From NCBI RefSeq assembly GCF_900184945.1, contig NZ_FXYF01000017.1:28334-92333 (forward strand): a stretch of DNA of 64,000 nucleotides, read 5' to 3'. Of this stretch, positions 9,642-18,391 are shown one piece after another. The position numbers and the translations under genes were made by a program. The DNA comes from Antarctobacter aquimaris (GTDB lineage: Bacteria > Pseudomonadota > Alphaproteobacteria > Rhodobacterales > Rhodobacteraceae). A model generated the notes under the pieces. The model saw only the letters and a list, made by a program, of their open reading frames with translations, made no database searches and was not told the DNA's origin. The number at the start of each line of letters is the position of its first letter. The first letter of the stretch is position 1.

Positions 9642-9662
9642 GCGGGGGCTCGATGCCCCCGC
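9642..9662 (-). promoter_or_regulatory. Intercistronic hairpin
   Basis: GCGGGGGC and GCCCCCGC form a perfect 8-bp stem with a 5-nt loop between the dihaem cytochrome stop and the oxidase start, inside one operon. No T tract follows on the minus strand. It may be a partial terminator or an mRNA-processing/stability element that sets the ratio of the two products. Confidence 0.45.
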
Positions 9663-9668
9663 AAATGT

Positions 9669-10586
9669 TCAGTTCGCCCAGGCAGTGGCACCCTCGGGCG
9701 CGTCCTGGTCGAGAAGATACAACGCCATCGCCTGACGATCCTCGGCGGTCAGAAACCGCGTCCCCTCTCTGACGACCTCGGCCATGCTGCCGCCGAACGC
9801 ATCACCCGAAGGCGTGACTCCTGTCTGTAGCGCATAGGCGAGCGCCGAGACGGTCCAGCCATTTTCGGTCAGGTCCCTTGCACGGATCGCAGGTGCCTTG
9901 CTGCCGCCGGGCAGATAGGAATTGCCCGCGAAAGATGCCCCGATGTCCCGGCCACCGGCCAGATTTCGGGGCGTATGGCATGCGCCACAATGCGCCGCGC
10001 CACGGACCAGTTCCCTGCCGCGATTCCAGGCATCGCTCCGTCCTGCGACCGGTTCCGTATCCGGGTCGTAGAAGAAGGCTGCCCGCCATAGCTTAAGCCC
10101 CCATCGCTGGTCGAAAGGAAAGCCCACCTCGTGCTCGGGGGCAGGTTCAGTGACAGGGGGAACTGTCTGAAACGCTGCCCAAAGATCGGCGATATCCTGA
10201 TCGGAGAAGTCCGCGTAGAAGGTATAGGGAAACGACGGAAAATATGGCTCACCGTCGGGTCCGATGCCCTGCCGCACCGCCTTGGCGAATTGCTCTCGCG
10301 TCCAGCTTCCCAAGCCGTGCTTGGGATCGGTGGTGAGGTTCGGCGGGTAGAATATGCCGAAAGGCGTTTCGAGCGGAGCGCCGCCCGCAAGCGGCGCCCC
10401 ACCGGCTTCGAAATTCGAATGACAGGCGATACACCCGCTCGCACGCGCCAAGTATGCGCCCCGGTCAACGTTGCCATCCTGCGGGATCGGGCCGACAGAG
10501 CTGCCCACGGGCCACGCAACGACGGCACCGAGAGCGGCCACGCCAAGCACGGCAGCCCCGGAAACAAGCCTCAACAAGCGCCGCAT
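9669..10586 (-). CDS. Dihaem cytochrome c
   Basis: 305 aa from the ATG at 10586, just after the upstream cytochrome c' stop. An N-terminal signal/anchor is followed by two class I cytochrome domains with haem sites CIACH and CGACH. The layout resembles the cytochrome subunits of alcohol or aldehyde dehydrogenases, but no dehydrogenase gene is nearby. In this operon it more likely links the multicopper oxidase to the respiratory chain. The exact partner is unknown. Confidence 0.8.
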   Translation of the reverse strand: MRRLLRLVSGAAVLGVAALGAVVAWPVGSSVGPIPQDGNVDRGAYLARASGCIACHSNFEAGGAPLAGGAPLETPFGIFYPPNLTTDPKHGLGSWTREQFAKAVRQGIGPDGEPYFPSFPYTFYADFSDQDIADLWAAFQTVPPVTEPAPEHEVGFPFDQRWGLKLWRAAFFYDPDTEPVAGRSDAWNRGRELVRGAAHCGACHTPRNLAGGRDIGASFAGNSYLPGGSKAPAIRARDLTENGWTVSALAYALQTGVTPSGDAFGGSMAEVVREGTRFLTAEDRQAMALYLLDQDAPEGATAWAN

Positions 10587-10588
10587 GA

Positions 10589-11161
10589 TCAGTCTTCTTC
10601 GGCACGGAAGCGGGAGTGACATGCGGAGCAGACCTTCGTCGTCATGTTGAACGCCCCGTCGGCCGGCATGGCGGCGATGTCGGAAGCACTCATCATGGCC
10701 GAACCGCTCATCATGGGCGCACCACCCATCATTGAGGCTCCGCCCATCATCGATCCGCTGCCCATCATGTTGCTGTTCTGCATGCCGCCCAGCCCGTTCC
10801 CGGCTGCGCTCTCAAGACCTTTCGAATACTCGCCAAGTTGCTGGGCGAGGGAGGCGAAGCGGTCCCAGTCGGTCCAAACCGCGTCTTTTGCTTCGGACGG
10901 CATGCCGCCCGACCCCTCCGGGAAAAGCTTGGTCATCGCTTCGCCGGAATGCTCCTGGAAAGTGCGTGCGGCGTCACGCAAGGTTTCGGCGTCGTAGGCC
11001 GCTTCGCCTCGCATCATCGGCGCGATGGCTTTGACCGCGTCGCCCATCGCCTTCATCGCGTCCATGCGTTCCTTGACGACCCCGGTGGCTCCGCCATGGG
11101 CAAAGGCTGTGACGGCGGTTCCCGCGATCAGGATTGCGGCGGTTACAGTAGTCTTTTTCAT
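10589..11161 (-). CDS. Cytochrome c' family protein with Met-rich insert
   Basis: 190 aa from the ATG at 11161 with a Sec signal (TVTAAILIAGTAVTAFA). The four-helix cytochrome c' pattern is followed by a C-terminal haem site CSACH. Between the third and fourth helices lies an insert of about 35 residues built of MMG/SMM units (for example NNMMGSGSMMGG-like repeats at about residues 132-160), which is not part of the usual family and looks like a Cu(I)-binding Met cluster. It sits within the copper operon, so a copper-responsive or electron-accepting role is inferred. Confidence 0.8.
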   Translation of the reverse strand: MKKTTVTAAILIAGTAVTAFAHGGATGVVKERMDAMKAMGDAVKAIAPMMRGEAAYDAETLRDAARTFQEHSGEAMTKLFPEGSGGMPSEAKDAVWTDWDRFASLAQQLGEYSKGLESAAGNGLGGMQNSNMMGSGSMMGGASMMGGAPMMSGSAMMSASDIAAMPADGAFNMTTKVCSACHSRFRAEED

Positions 11162-11204
11162 CTTGTCGATCCTTCGATAGGTCTGCTTTTTTTTGTCGGT
11201 AAAG

Positions 11205-11540
11205 TCAGGCCGTCCTTCGGGGAGGAGGAGGATCGACGTTCGTATGCACCTTGGGTCCGAGGGTTTCTGAGAAGTGTCGCTCACTCTCAGAGAACAGAGG
11301 CTCATAGCTCTGCCCGAGCACCTGCACGAAGATGGCTGTCACAGAGCAGTCAAGGCCAGGATGGCAGTGACCGGCAGAAGAGTCCGCCCGAGCCGCTGCG
11401 TTTTCGCCGCCGTGCGGATGTGTTTCCGACGAATGCGAGATCGTCTCTTTAGTCGAGGGCGCTTCGGGAACACCGAGCACCATTAGGAAAACGCCCAAGA
11501 CGATGGCAATCGCCAATCTGGACACTTCCTTCAAGCTCAT
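11205..11540 (-). CDS. Small exported protein with CHPGLDC motif
   Basis: 111 aa starting at the ATG that overlaps the upstream cytochrome stop (TGATG). One N-terminal hydrophobic segment, a His-rich stretch (SHSSETHPHGG) and a conserved-looking Cys/His motif GHCHPGLDCSV, then a Pro-rich tail. The upstream open extension of this frame runs antisense-like through the cytochrome gene and is rejected. I do not recognise a family; the His/Cys content and the operon suggest periplasmic metal binding. Confidence 0.6.
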   Translation of the reverse strand: MSLKEVSRLAIAIVLGVFLMVLGVPEAPSTKETISHSSETHPHGGENAAARADSSAGHCHPGLDCSVTAIFVQVLGQSYEPLFSESERHFSETLGPKVHTNVDPPPPRRTA

Positions 11541-11998
11541 CAATTGATCCCGTTTGCGCGCTGCAATTCCCGGACATAGGCCGCCACCATCTTGACGTCG
11601 CCCTCTGTCAGCCCCTCGATCCTTGGCATGTTGCCAAAGTTCCAGTGATGCGCGCGCACTCCATTCTGAGCGGCCATAATGAACGCCATGTCCGAATGGT
11701 GGCTGGGCTCGTAGATCTTGTGCACGAGAGGCGGAGCCATCCCGTTTCTGCCAGCCGCGTTTGTGCCGTGGCACTCCACGCACTTCGCTTCGAACACGTT
11801 CTTGCCTATTGACGCCTGCGCAGACAGCTCCGCTGGCAGCTTGACCTCAACGATCGGATCGCCCTCGGCGATCGAGCGCGTGTCGGGCGGGGTCATTGAA
11901 TGACCCACCACGGTTTCGCTCTTTCCAAAGAACTGGTAACCGGCCGTCGCACCGCCGATGATCACCACGGCCGCAAACAGCCCTGTTAGCTTGTCCAT
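11540..11998 (-). CDS. Membrane-anchored cytochrome c
   Basis: 152 aa. An N-terminal signal anchor (LFAAVVIIGGATAGYQFF) precedes a class I cytochrome c fold with haem site CVECH and a Met ligand in NMPRIEG. The 3' end overlaps the next small gene by one base (TGATG). With the three other cytochromes of this operon it could route electrons from copper oxidation. Confidence 0.83.
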   Translation of the reverse strand: MDKLTGLFAAVVIIGGATAGYQFFGKSETVVGHSMTPPDTRSIAEGDPIVEVKLPAELSAQASIGKNVFEAKCVECHGTNAAGRNGMAPPLVHKIYEPSHHSDMAFIMAAQNGVRAHHWNFGNMPRIEGLTEGDVKMVAAYVRELQRANGIN

Positions 11999-12025
11999 GC
12001 CTGTGTACTTCTTTTTGCCTGCGTC

Positions 12026-12586
12026 TCAGATCAGTTTCACCTGCGTCCCGACAGGTGCCCGCTCGTAAACTTCCTCGATCTGTTCGTTATACAGACCGAT
12101 GCATCCGTTCGATGACCGGCGCCCGATCTTGCGTGTGTCCTGGGTGCCGTGAATCCGGTAATACTGCCAGGAAAGATAAAGTGCCCGAGTTCCAAGCGGG
12201 TTCATGGGGTCTCCCCCCGGAACGAATTCGGGCCACTCGGGATTGCGCTCCCGCATAGATGGAGTCGGCGCCCAACTGGGGTTCTCCCGTTTTTCGACCA
12301 CCTCTGTGTAGCCGCGTTTCGTGAGATCATCGGTCATCGGAACCGAGGTTGGATAGATCCGCATCTCCCCGTCGGTCGTCCAATGCTGGAGCGCCTTTGT
12401 CGTCGTGTCGGAGATGATGATCCCCTTTCCCAGCGTCTCGAAGTGGTCACGCCAGTCGTGAACCCTGAACGAAGAGATATTCCGCCGAATGATTTCGGCG
12501 CTGACAATACTTGGTGATGCAAGCGCAATGGCGGTCACGCTAAGCAATTGCCGTCGATTGAACTTCGTATCGCGCAGTGCGGACAT
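12026..12586 (-). CDS. L,D-transpeptidase (YkuD domain)
   Basis: 186 aa from the ATG at 12586. A Tat-like signal (NRRQLLSVTAIALASPSIVSA) is followed by a YkuD domain whose catalytic signature is visible: HG, then SSNGCIGL with the nucleophilic Cys. It would form 3-3 cross-links or attach proteins to peptidoglycan. L,D-transpeptidases are copper-inhibited in other bacteria, so a copy within a copper island could supply cell-wall tolerance, which is inference only. It heads the minus-strand operon, 28 nt before the cytochrome gene. Confidence 0.85.
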   Translation of the reverse strand: MSALRDTKFNRRQLLSVTAIALASPSIVSAEIIRRNISSFRVHDWRDHFETLGKGIIISDTTTKALQHWTTDGEMRIYPTSVPMTDDLTKRGYTEVVEKRENPSWAPTPSMRERNPEWPEFVPGGDPMNPLGTRALYLSWQYYRIHGTQDTRKIGRRSSNGCIGLYNEQIEEVYERAPVGTQVKLI

Positions 12587-12666
12587 TTGCCTCTCCACGT
12601 CTTTGTTGGACGAAGCGATTTGTACGCGACAACGCACGACAGGCAACCTGACAAGCCCGCGAGAAA

Positions 12667-12682
12667 TGTATCGGTTTGTATC
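12667..12682 (+). promoter_or_regulatory. Tandem TGTATC response-regulator-like site
   Basis: TGTATC-GGTT-TGTATC is a direct repeat with a 10-bp period, the geometry of OmpR-class binding. The same arrangement, with the same GGTT linker, occurs at 22931-22946 before the EF-hand gene and response regulator. A TTGACT about 1 nt downstream could be the -35 of the DUF2933 operon. Confidence 0.5.
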
Positions 12683-12741
12683 CTTGACTTTACAGCGCGG
12701 GAGGGCCGGAACTGCTGGGGAAATATTCACGCGAGGGAAAC

Positions 12742-13047
12742 ATGACAAGGCAAACCCAGACAAACAAGCCCTTTCAGGACCGGCTGATGCACTATGGCAT
12801 GATGGCATGTTGTGCCCTGATGCTCTTGCCCATCGCTGGCTATTTCGTGGCCGGCGGAACCCTGTCCGGACTATGGGGTAACGCTGCGGCATTCGCCCCA
12901 TTGCTGCTATGCGTCGGTGCGCATCTGGTGATGCACAAGGCCGTGGGCAAGTCGTGCCACAGCCGGAGAACGGCCACCGAAACGGCGGAAGACTCCACTG
13001 TGGAAACCGCCGCCAAACAGAATGTTCTAGGTAGGAAGACCGGTTGA
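12742..13047 (+). CDS. DUF2933-like small membrane protein
   Basis: 101 aa with two hydrophobic helices (about residues 18-40 and 47-66), a Gly-rich turn and a Cys/His-bearing C-terminal tail. The layout (MHYGMMACCALMLLPI, then a second helix ending in HLVMHKAVG) fits small DUF2933-type membrane proteins found beside copper genes. GAGGGA precedes the ATG. It starts a plus-strand operon with a lipoprotein, a DsbA-type protein and a DsbD-type reductase. Confidence 0.65.
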   Translation: MTRQTQTNKPFQDRLMHYGMMACCALMLLPIAGYFVAGGTLSGLWGNAAAFAPLLLCVGAHLVMHKAVGKSCHSRRTATETAEDSTVETAAKQNVLGRKTG

Positions 13048-13048
13048 G

Positions 13049-13282
13049 TTGCCGAGAGTTCCGAGTTCAATCGCTGGCTTTGCTGCGATACTCGCGCTTG
13101 GCGGGTGCTCGACATCGCTGGCTGATTGCTTTGGAGACAATCCCACCCTGTCAACCAAGCAAATGATGGATATGCTTCCGCAGGATTGCCGTATTGTCGG
13201 CACATCTAAATCCGGTGTCCAGATGCTTGAATGCCGCGGTGGCAGGCAGGGTTTCGTGTTTTCCAATAACGTGATCGAATAG
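13049..13282 (+). CDS. Small lipoprotein, TTG start
   Basis: 77 aa. The start is a TTG at 13049 with AGGAAG upstream; no earlier ATG or GTG is in frame. A lipoprotein signal ends at LALGGC. The mature part has three Cys (ADCFGD, QDCRIV, LECRGG), which could be oxidised by the neighbouring DsbA-type protein. I do not recognise the family. It sits one base after the DUF2933-like stop. Confidence 0.55.
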   Translation: MPRVPSSIAGFAAILALGGCSTSLADCFGDNPTLSTKQMMDMLPQDCRIVGTSKSGVQMLECRGGRQGFVFSNNVIE

Positions 13283-13292
13283 AAGGCAACCC

Positions 13293-14054
13293 ATGAACAG
13301 GCGTTACCTCCTTTATGCATTCGGGGCAGTGGCAATCGGCAGTAGCCTGCCATTGATCAGTTGGCTGAGGCACCGGTTCACGCCGGTGCCCGAGTTCGAA
13401 ATGCTCGCGGATCCCAAGGGATTCCGCAGGATCGCTGGCGGCGAATTCTCACTTGCAGGAAATGTCTTTACGGGGATCGGCGACAATCGGAAGGCATCTC
13501 TTGAGCTTCCACTGGATGCCGTCAGGAAAAACATATGTGGCTCGCTGTTTGGCCAGTCGAACGGGAACACCAATGTCGTGCCAATCGCATCGTTCTCGGA
13601 TTTCTACTGCCCATTCTGCAGGGTTCAGACAAAACGCCTCGGAGAGCTGGAAAGGGAGCTTGACAGCAAGGTGCGGCTTACGTGGCACGAACTCCCGCTT
13701 CTTGGGGACGCGTCGCTGCTCGCCGCCAGGGCCGCGCTGGCAGCCGACAGGCAGAATGCCTATGTTCAATTTCAGGAACGACTTCTTTCCAGCCCATTTC
13801 GCGCCAATGACGCCTATCTAGCCGCCTTGTCCGAGGCGATTGGCGTCAATCACGAGCAGCTCGTGTCGGACATGAACAGCCCTGAAGTAGCTGAGCAGAT
13901 CAGGGTAAGCGCCGCGTTGGCCAAGATCTTTGGCTTTGTCGGCACGCCGGCATTGGTCGTAGGCCGAACCGTCATCCAAGGCGAGGTGAGCGACGCAGTC
14001 CTTCGGAAACTCGTGGAACTGGAGCGGAGTGAAAACTGGACCGACGCATGCTAG
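13293..14054 (+). CDS. DsbA-family thioredoxin-fold protein
   Basis: 253 aa with an N-terminal signal anchor (YLLYAFGAVAIGSSLPLISWL). The active site is CPFC in DFYCPFCRVQ; the cis-Pro loop is VGTPALVVG. A second Cys pair is absent except one Cys at about residue 82 (NICGS) and one at the C-terminus. It is followed by a DsbD-type reductase with which it overlaps by 7 nt, the typical pairing of ScsC-like and ScsB-like proteins in copper-stress systems. Confidence 0.85.
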   Translation: MNRRYLLYAFGAVAIGSSLPLISWLRHRFTPVPEFEMLADPKGFRRIAGGEFSLAGNVFTGIGDNRKASLELPLDAVRKNICGSLFGQSNGNTNVVPIASFSDFYCPFCRVQTKRLGELERELDSKVRLTWHELPLLGDASLLAARAALAADRQNAYVQFQERLLSSPFRANDAYLAALSEAIGVNHEQLVSDMNSPEVAEQIRVSAALAKIFGFVGTPALVVGRTVIQGEVSDAVLRKLVELERSENWTDAC

Positions 14055-16171
14055 GTCTTCGCCAAATAATCCCTGTCCTGCTGCTGGCCGTCTTCTGCGC
14101 TCCCCAGGGCCAGGGCGCGATGGCCGCTTCTTCGGAGGAATATCAGAGTACTCCGCTCACGGCCCGTCTCGTCACCGCTCAGGACGGCATACCGGGCGAT
14201 ACCCGGAGCCTGTCGGCAGGGCTACATCTGAAACTGAACGAGAAGTGGAAGACCTATTGGCGCTCTCCGGGCGAGGTCGGAATTCCACCCTCCGTCGACT
14301 GGAGCGGCTCGGAGAACGTCGAGGATATCGAGTTTCTCTGGCCAGCTCCGACGCGTTTCACGGCATTCGGCATCGAGAATTTCGGCTACACGGGCAACGT
14401 TGTGTTCCCACTGCGGATCACCCTGAAGAACAGCGGGGCCCCCGCGACGCTTCGGGCGCAGGTCAAGTTGCTGGTCTGTTCGGACATCTGTGTTCCCGAA
14501 GAGTTTTCGCTTGGCCTGACACTTGAGAACGGCACGGGCATAGACCAGGGCGCGGCAGAGCTCATCAGCACCTACGCCGAACGGGTTCCGGCCGATGCGG
14601 ATACCGAAGGCGTTCGGGTCGCAGAGGCTTTCATCGACGACGACCTCAAGGAATTGCAGGTCAGCATACGTGTCGACGCACCGCTTCAATCCCCGGACGT
14701 CTTTCCCGAACTCGGTGCCGGGTTTGCAATGGGCAAGCCGGATATCCGCCTGGGCGAGCAGAACCGGTTGCTTTGGGCGCGCCTGCCGATCCTTGCCGCG
14801 GATCCCGGCTCTCTCGAGCCGCCGAGGATCACGGTCACGGATGGCCCAGACCGGTCCTTTACAGTCCTCGCGGATCGCGCGACACAAGACCTGCCGCCGC
14901 CCTATCGGCGTGCCGCAACGAATCCCGACACCTTGGATATGGTTTGGATCGCAGCCATCGCGCTGCTCGGTGGGCTCGTTCTGAACGTGATGCCCTGCGT
15001 CCTGCCGGTGCTGTCGATCAAGCTGTCATCGCTGGTTCGCCACTCGGACATCCCGAGATCCCGTGTCCGAACCGGTTTCCTGGCGTCCGCAGCCGGGGCG
15101 ATGGGCTTCATGTGGGGGCTGGCATTGGTGCTGTGGGGCCTTCAAAGGTTGGGGATGAGCGTGGGTTGGGGGCTGCAATTCCAGAACCCGCTGTTCATCT
15201 CGATCATGATCATGGTGTTGCTTATCTTCTCGGCGAACCTCTTTGGCGCCTTCGAGTTCTCCTTGCCGTCGGGCCTGCAGACCCGACTGGCCGGCGCAGG
15301 TGGGCGTGAGGGATACTCGGCGGATTTCTTTACGGGGATGTTCGGCGCGGTCATGGCCACGCCGTGCTCGGCACCGTTTCTCGGAACGGCCGTGGCTTTC
15401 GCCCTGGCCGGGAGGGGCGTGGATATCCTGGTCGTGTTCACGGCGCTCGGCCTTGGACTGTCGGCGCCCTACCTTGCTGTTGCTGCGTTTCCCGGCATCA
15501 TCGCCTTCATGCCCAGACCGGGTCGCTGGATGATGGCCATAAAGCTGGGAATGGGACTACTGCTGTTGGTGACGGCGCTGTGGCTGTTCCGGGTTCTGGC
15601 TGGCGTCGCGGGTGAGCGTGCCGTCTGGGCCGTTGCCGTCTTCGCCAGCGTAGGCATCCTTGCCGTGTCCATCCCGGGTCTGCGCCTGCAATTGAAGTGG
15701 CCCCTGACGGCGGCCAGCTTCGTTCTTGCCGTGGTCGTCGGACCCTACCTGCAGCAACCTGCAGCCCCGCAAGAGGGCACGAAGGAAGCTCTGTCGTGGG
15801 TTCCATTCGACAGGGGCGAGATCGCCAGACGGGTTTCGGCCGGAGAAGTCGTCTTTGTCGATGTGACGGCGGACTGGTGCCTGACCTGCAAGGCAAACAA
15901 GGCATTAGTCATCGAACGCGATCCCGTCCGCACGGCGCTAGAGGCAGAAAGCGTCACCGCGATGCAGGCCGACTGGACCAGACCAGACGCGCGCATAGCA
16001 CGTTATCTTGAAAGCTACGGACGCTACGGCATTCCGTTCAACGCCGTCTACGGCCCGGCCGCCCCCAACGGCATCGTCCTGTCCGAGTTGCTAACCTCCG
16101 CGGACGTCATGGATGCCCTGACCCGGGCCGGGACTGCCGCACTGGCGCAACAGGGTGCCGGACAGGACTGA
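14048..16171 (+). CDS. DsbD/ScsB-type membrane thiol reductase
   Basis: 707 aa in three parts: a signal and N-terminal DsbD-alpha-like periplasmic domain (to about residue 290), a polytopic membrane core with the paired Cys motifs MPCVLP and ATPCSAPFLG, and a C-terminal thioredoxin domain with CLTC in DVTADWCLTCKANK. It moves electrons from cytoplasmic thioredoxin to periplasmic thiols. The order DsbA-type then DsbD-type with overlap matches Scs operons for copper tolerance. A decayed copy of its C-terminus occurs at about 27.2 kb. Confidence 0.9.
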   Translation: MLGLRQIIPVLLLAVFCAPQGQGAMAASSEEYQSTPLTARLVTAQDGIPGDTRSLSAGLHLKLNEKWKTYWRSPGEVGIPPSVDWSGSENVEDIEFLWPAPTRFTAFGIENFGYTGNVVFPLRITLKNSGAPATLRAQVKLLVCSDICVPEEFSLGLTLENGTGIDQGAAELISTYAERVPADADTEGVRVAEAFIDDDLKELQVSIRVDAPLQSPDVFPELGAGFAMGKPDIRLGEQNRLLWARLPILAADPGSLEPPRITVTDGPDRSFTVLADRATQDLPPPYRRAATNPDTLDMVWIAAIALLGGLVLNVMPCVLPVLSIKLSSLVRHSDIPRSRVRTGFLASAAGAMGFMWGLALVLWGLQRLGMSVGWGLQFQNPLFISIMIMVLLIFSANLFGAFEFSLPSGLQTRLAGAGGREGYSADFFTGMFGAVMATPCSAPFLGTAVAFALAGRGVDILVVFTALGLGLSAPYLAVAAFPGIIAFMPRPGRWMMAIKLGMGLLLLVTALWLFRVLAGVAGERAVWAVAVFASVGILAVSIPGLRLQLKWPLTAASFVLAVVVGPYLQQPAAPQEGTKEALSWVPFDRGEIARRVSAGEVVFVDVTADWCLTCKANKALVIERDPVRTALEAESVTAMQADWTRPDARIARYLESYGRYGIPFNAVYGPAAPNGIVLSELLTSADVMDALTRAGTAALAQQGAGQD

Positions 16172-16198
16172 TAGCCTGCCCGGTCCCTCGCAGGTCAT

Positions 16199-17350
16199 TC
16201 ACCCGCCGAGTTGTTCCAGAGCCTCACGAACCACGGCCCTGCGCGGATCGTCGGACGGCATTTCCTCGAGAAGCGCCTGCGCCTTCCGGTATGCCTCGAT
16301 CGCGAGGTTGCGTTCCTGAAGAACGCTGTACGCGTTCGCAAGTCTCATCCAGCCGTCCAAGTCCTCCGGATCGTCTTCGAGGCGGGCGGCAAGACGCGAG
16401 ACCATCGAGCGGATGAAATCTGCGCGATCCTCGTCGGTCATGTCCGCCGCCGCCGCAACATCCGCCGCAGACGGTCCGGGTTGCCGTCCCCGGGCCATTG
16501 GCGTCTGAAACGCGGGCAGCCCTTCCTCTGCGGCGATCCGGTTGATCTGCTGCGCATAGACCTCCATCCAGGGAGCAAAGGTCTCTTCTTCGTCCAGGCG
16601 CGACAGGAGCAGTTCGTATGCCTTGCGCGGTTGTTCCCTTTGCAGGAAATAGAGCGACTGGAAATACGTCGCCGCAGGATTGCGCGGGTCGAGTTCGAGC
16701 GCGCGGTCGATCTCGCGCAACGCCTTCGGTATCACGACGCCATCATTGGCGATCACCACCGCCTCGGCAAGCATCGAGAACGTCGCGGATGTCGCGTCGG
16801 GACGCTTGGCTACGGTTTCGAAGGCCGCGATCGCTTCGTCGAGGCGGCCCATCCGTTGATAGGTCTGCCCCAACAGCATCCAGCCTTCGCTTGGACCGCC
16901 ATCCGGGTCCGTTATCAAACGCTCGCGCAGACGGGCGGCAAGCTCTGTCACCTCGGCGTTCTGGGCGCGCTCCTCCGTCCGCTCGGCAAAAGCGAGTGAC
17001 GGAATATCGGGCGAACCCATGGCCGTGTAATAGACAACGGCGAAAAGAGGCGCGAAAATCGCAGCGATAAGGATGCCCTTTCGTCCGCCGGCCGCCCCGT
17101 TTGCGGGCGCGCTTTCCGACTGGCGAAGCGTCGACAGGATGCGCTTCTTGATTTCCAGCTGCGCGGCCTGAGCTTCCGCTTCGGAAATCAGTCCTCTGTC
17201 GAGGTCGCGTTGCACCTCCTGCATTTGATCGGCAAGGATTTTCGGCACGGTATCACTTCGTGTCAGCATCCCCGAGCCCGCCATCCGCACCGGGTAGAGA
17301 ACGATGGCAAAGGCGACCAGTGAAAGGATGGCGAAAGTAGCCCAGATCAT
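16199..17350 (-). CDS. ccmI: Cytochrome c maturation protein CcmI
   Basis: 383 aa. Two N-terminal hydrophobic helices flank a soluble loop, followed by TPR-like helices (GWMLLGQTYQRMGRLDEAI). CcmI holds apocytochrome c for haem ligation. It overlaps ccmH by 4 nt at the end of a ccmF-ccmG-ccmH-ccmI operon. A decayed paralogue lies at 29380-30086. Confidence 0.9.
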   Translation of the reverse strand: MIWATFAILSLVAFAIVLYPVRMAGSGMLTRSDTVPKILADQMQEVQRDLDRGLISEAEAQAAQLEIKKRILSTLRQSESAPANGAAGGRKGILIAAIFAPLFAVVYYTAMGSPDIPSLAFAERTEERAQNAEVTELAARLRERLITDPDGGPSEGWMLLGQTYQRMGRLDEAIAAFETVAKRPDATSATFSMLAEAVVIANDGVVIPKALREIDRALELDPRNPAATYFQSLYFLQREQPRKAYELLLSRLDEEETFAPWMEVYAQQINRIAAEEGLPAFQTPMARGRQPGPSAADVAAAADMTDEDRADFIRSMVSRLAARLEDDPEDLDGWMRLANAYSVLQERNLAIEAYRKAQALLEEMPSDDPRRAVVREALEQLGG

Positions 17351-17820
17351 GGAGCGTCTCCTGCGTCACTGTTCCTGAGAAATTCGGAAACCGTTTTCTC
17401 GTCATCCTCGTTCAGCGCCGAAACCACTTCGGGCTTTCGATTGCGGGACAGGACAACGAAACCGGTCAACAGCCCGATCAGGATGAAGCCGACCGGCGCG
17501 AACCAGAGCGCGTAGGTCGATAGTTCCAGTGGCGGTTTCAGCAACACGTAATCGCCATAACGCGCGCGGATGTATTCGATGACCTCGGCATCGCTGTCTC
17601 CGGCAAGCAGGCGTTCCCGGACAAGCAGGCGCAAATCGCGAGCAACGCCCGCATTCGAACTGTCGATGTCCTGGTTCTGGCAGACAACGCACCTGAGCTC
17701 CTTCGAAATCTCGCGAGCGCGCGCCTCGAGCGCCGCATCCTCGAGCATCTCGTCCGGTTCAACCGCTCCGGCCGTGAATGGGAACAGGGCGATGGCAAGA
17801 GCCAACAATAGCCTTTTCAT
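17347..17820 (-). CDS. ccmH: Cytochrome c maturation protein CcmH/CycL
   Basis: 157 aa with a Sec signal, the CcmH signature RCVVCQNQ (Cys pair reducing apocytochrome CxxCH), and one C-terminal membrane helix. It overlaps ccmI and ccmG by 4 nt on each side. It reduces apocytochrome thiols before haem attachment with CcmG and the DsbD-type protein. Confidence 0.93.
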   Translation of the reverse strand: MKRLLLALAIALFPFTAGAVEPDEMLEDAALEARAREISKELRCVVCQNQDIDSSNAGVARDLRLLVRERLLAGDSDAEVIEYIRARYGDYVLLKPPLELSTYALWFAPVGFILIGLLTGFVVLSRNRKPEVVSALNEDDEKTVSEFLRNSDAGDAP

Positions 17821-18383
17821 GATCCGGTTCCGGTCCTGATTGCGCCTGCCTGGTTCAGGGCCCGCATGAAACGGGCCTCGGCCTCCGGTCCCACGACCGG
17901 CCCGACATACCTGAAAAGGACGACCCCGTTGCCATCGACGATGAAGGTTTCAGGCACGCCGGACAGCCCCCATTCGATGCCGGTGCGGCCCGTCAGGTCC
18001 GAGCCGATCCGTTCGTAGGGATTGCCGAGGTCGCTTAACCATTTCGCGGCATCCTCGGCCTTGTTCTTGTAGTTGATGCCGAACAGCCGGATGCCGTCCC
18101 GTTCGACCAGCCGTGTCAGAACCGCATGTTCCGCCCGGCAGGGGACACACCACGAGGCAAACACGTTCACGACGACGGCCCGGTCGTTCGAAACGAGGTC
18201 ACTCCGGGACAGGCCCGGTCTGTCGACCCCTTCGACCGGACCGAGGTCGAATTCTGGCACGGGTTGAGAGATCAGAACCGAGGGGATCTCGCTGGGATCC
18301 CGATCCGGATTGAGCCCCCAGAGGAAGAAACCACCGAAAATGACAGCCGCCAGCAGCGGCAATACTGCGATCACGCGTCTCAT
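17817..18383 (-). CDS. ccmG: Thiol:disulfide interchange protein CcmG/DsbE
   Basis: 188 aa: N-terminal membrane anchor and thioredoxin fold with WCVPC in NVFASWCVPCRAEH. The GVPETFIVDG cis-Pro segment fits CcmG. It keeps the CcmH Cys pair reduced. It overlaps ccmH by 4 nt and follows ccmF by 8 nt. Confidence 0.92.
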   Translation of the reverse strand: MRRVIAVLPLLAAVIFGGFFLWGLNPDRDPSEIPSVLISQPVPEFDLGPVEGVDRPGLSRSDLVSNDRAVVVNVFASWCVPCRAEHAVLTRLVERDGIRLFGINYKNKAEDAAKWLSDLGNPYERIGSDLTGRTGIEWGLSGVPETFIVDGNGVVLFRYVGPVVGPEAEARFMRALNQAGAIRTGTGS

Positions 18384-18391
18384 GCTTGCTC

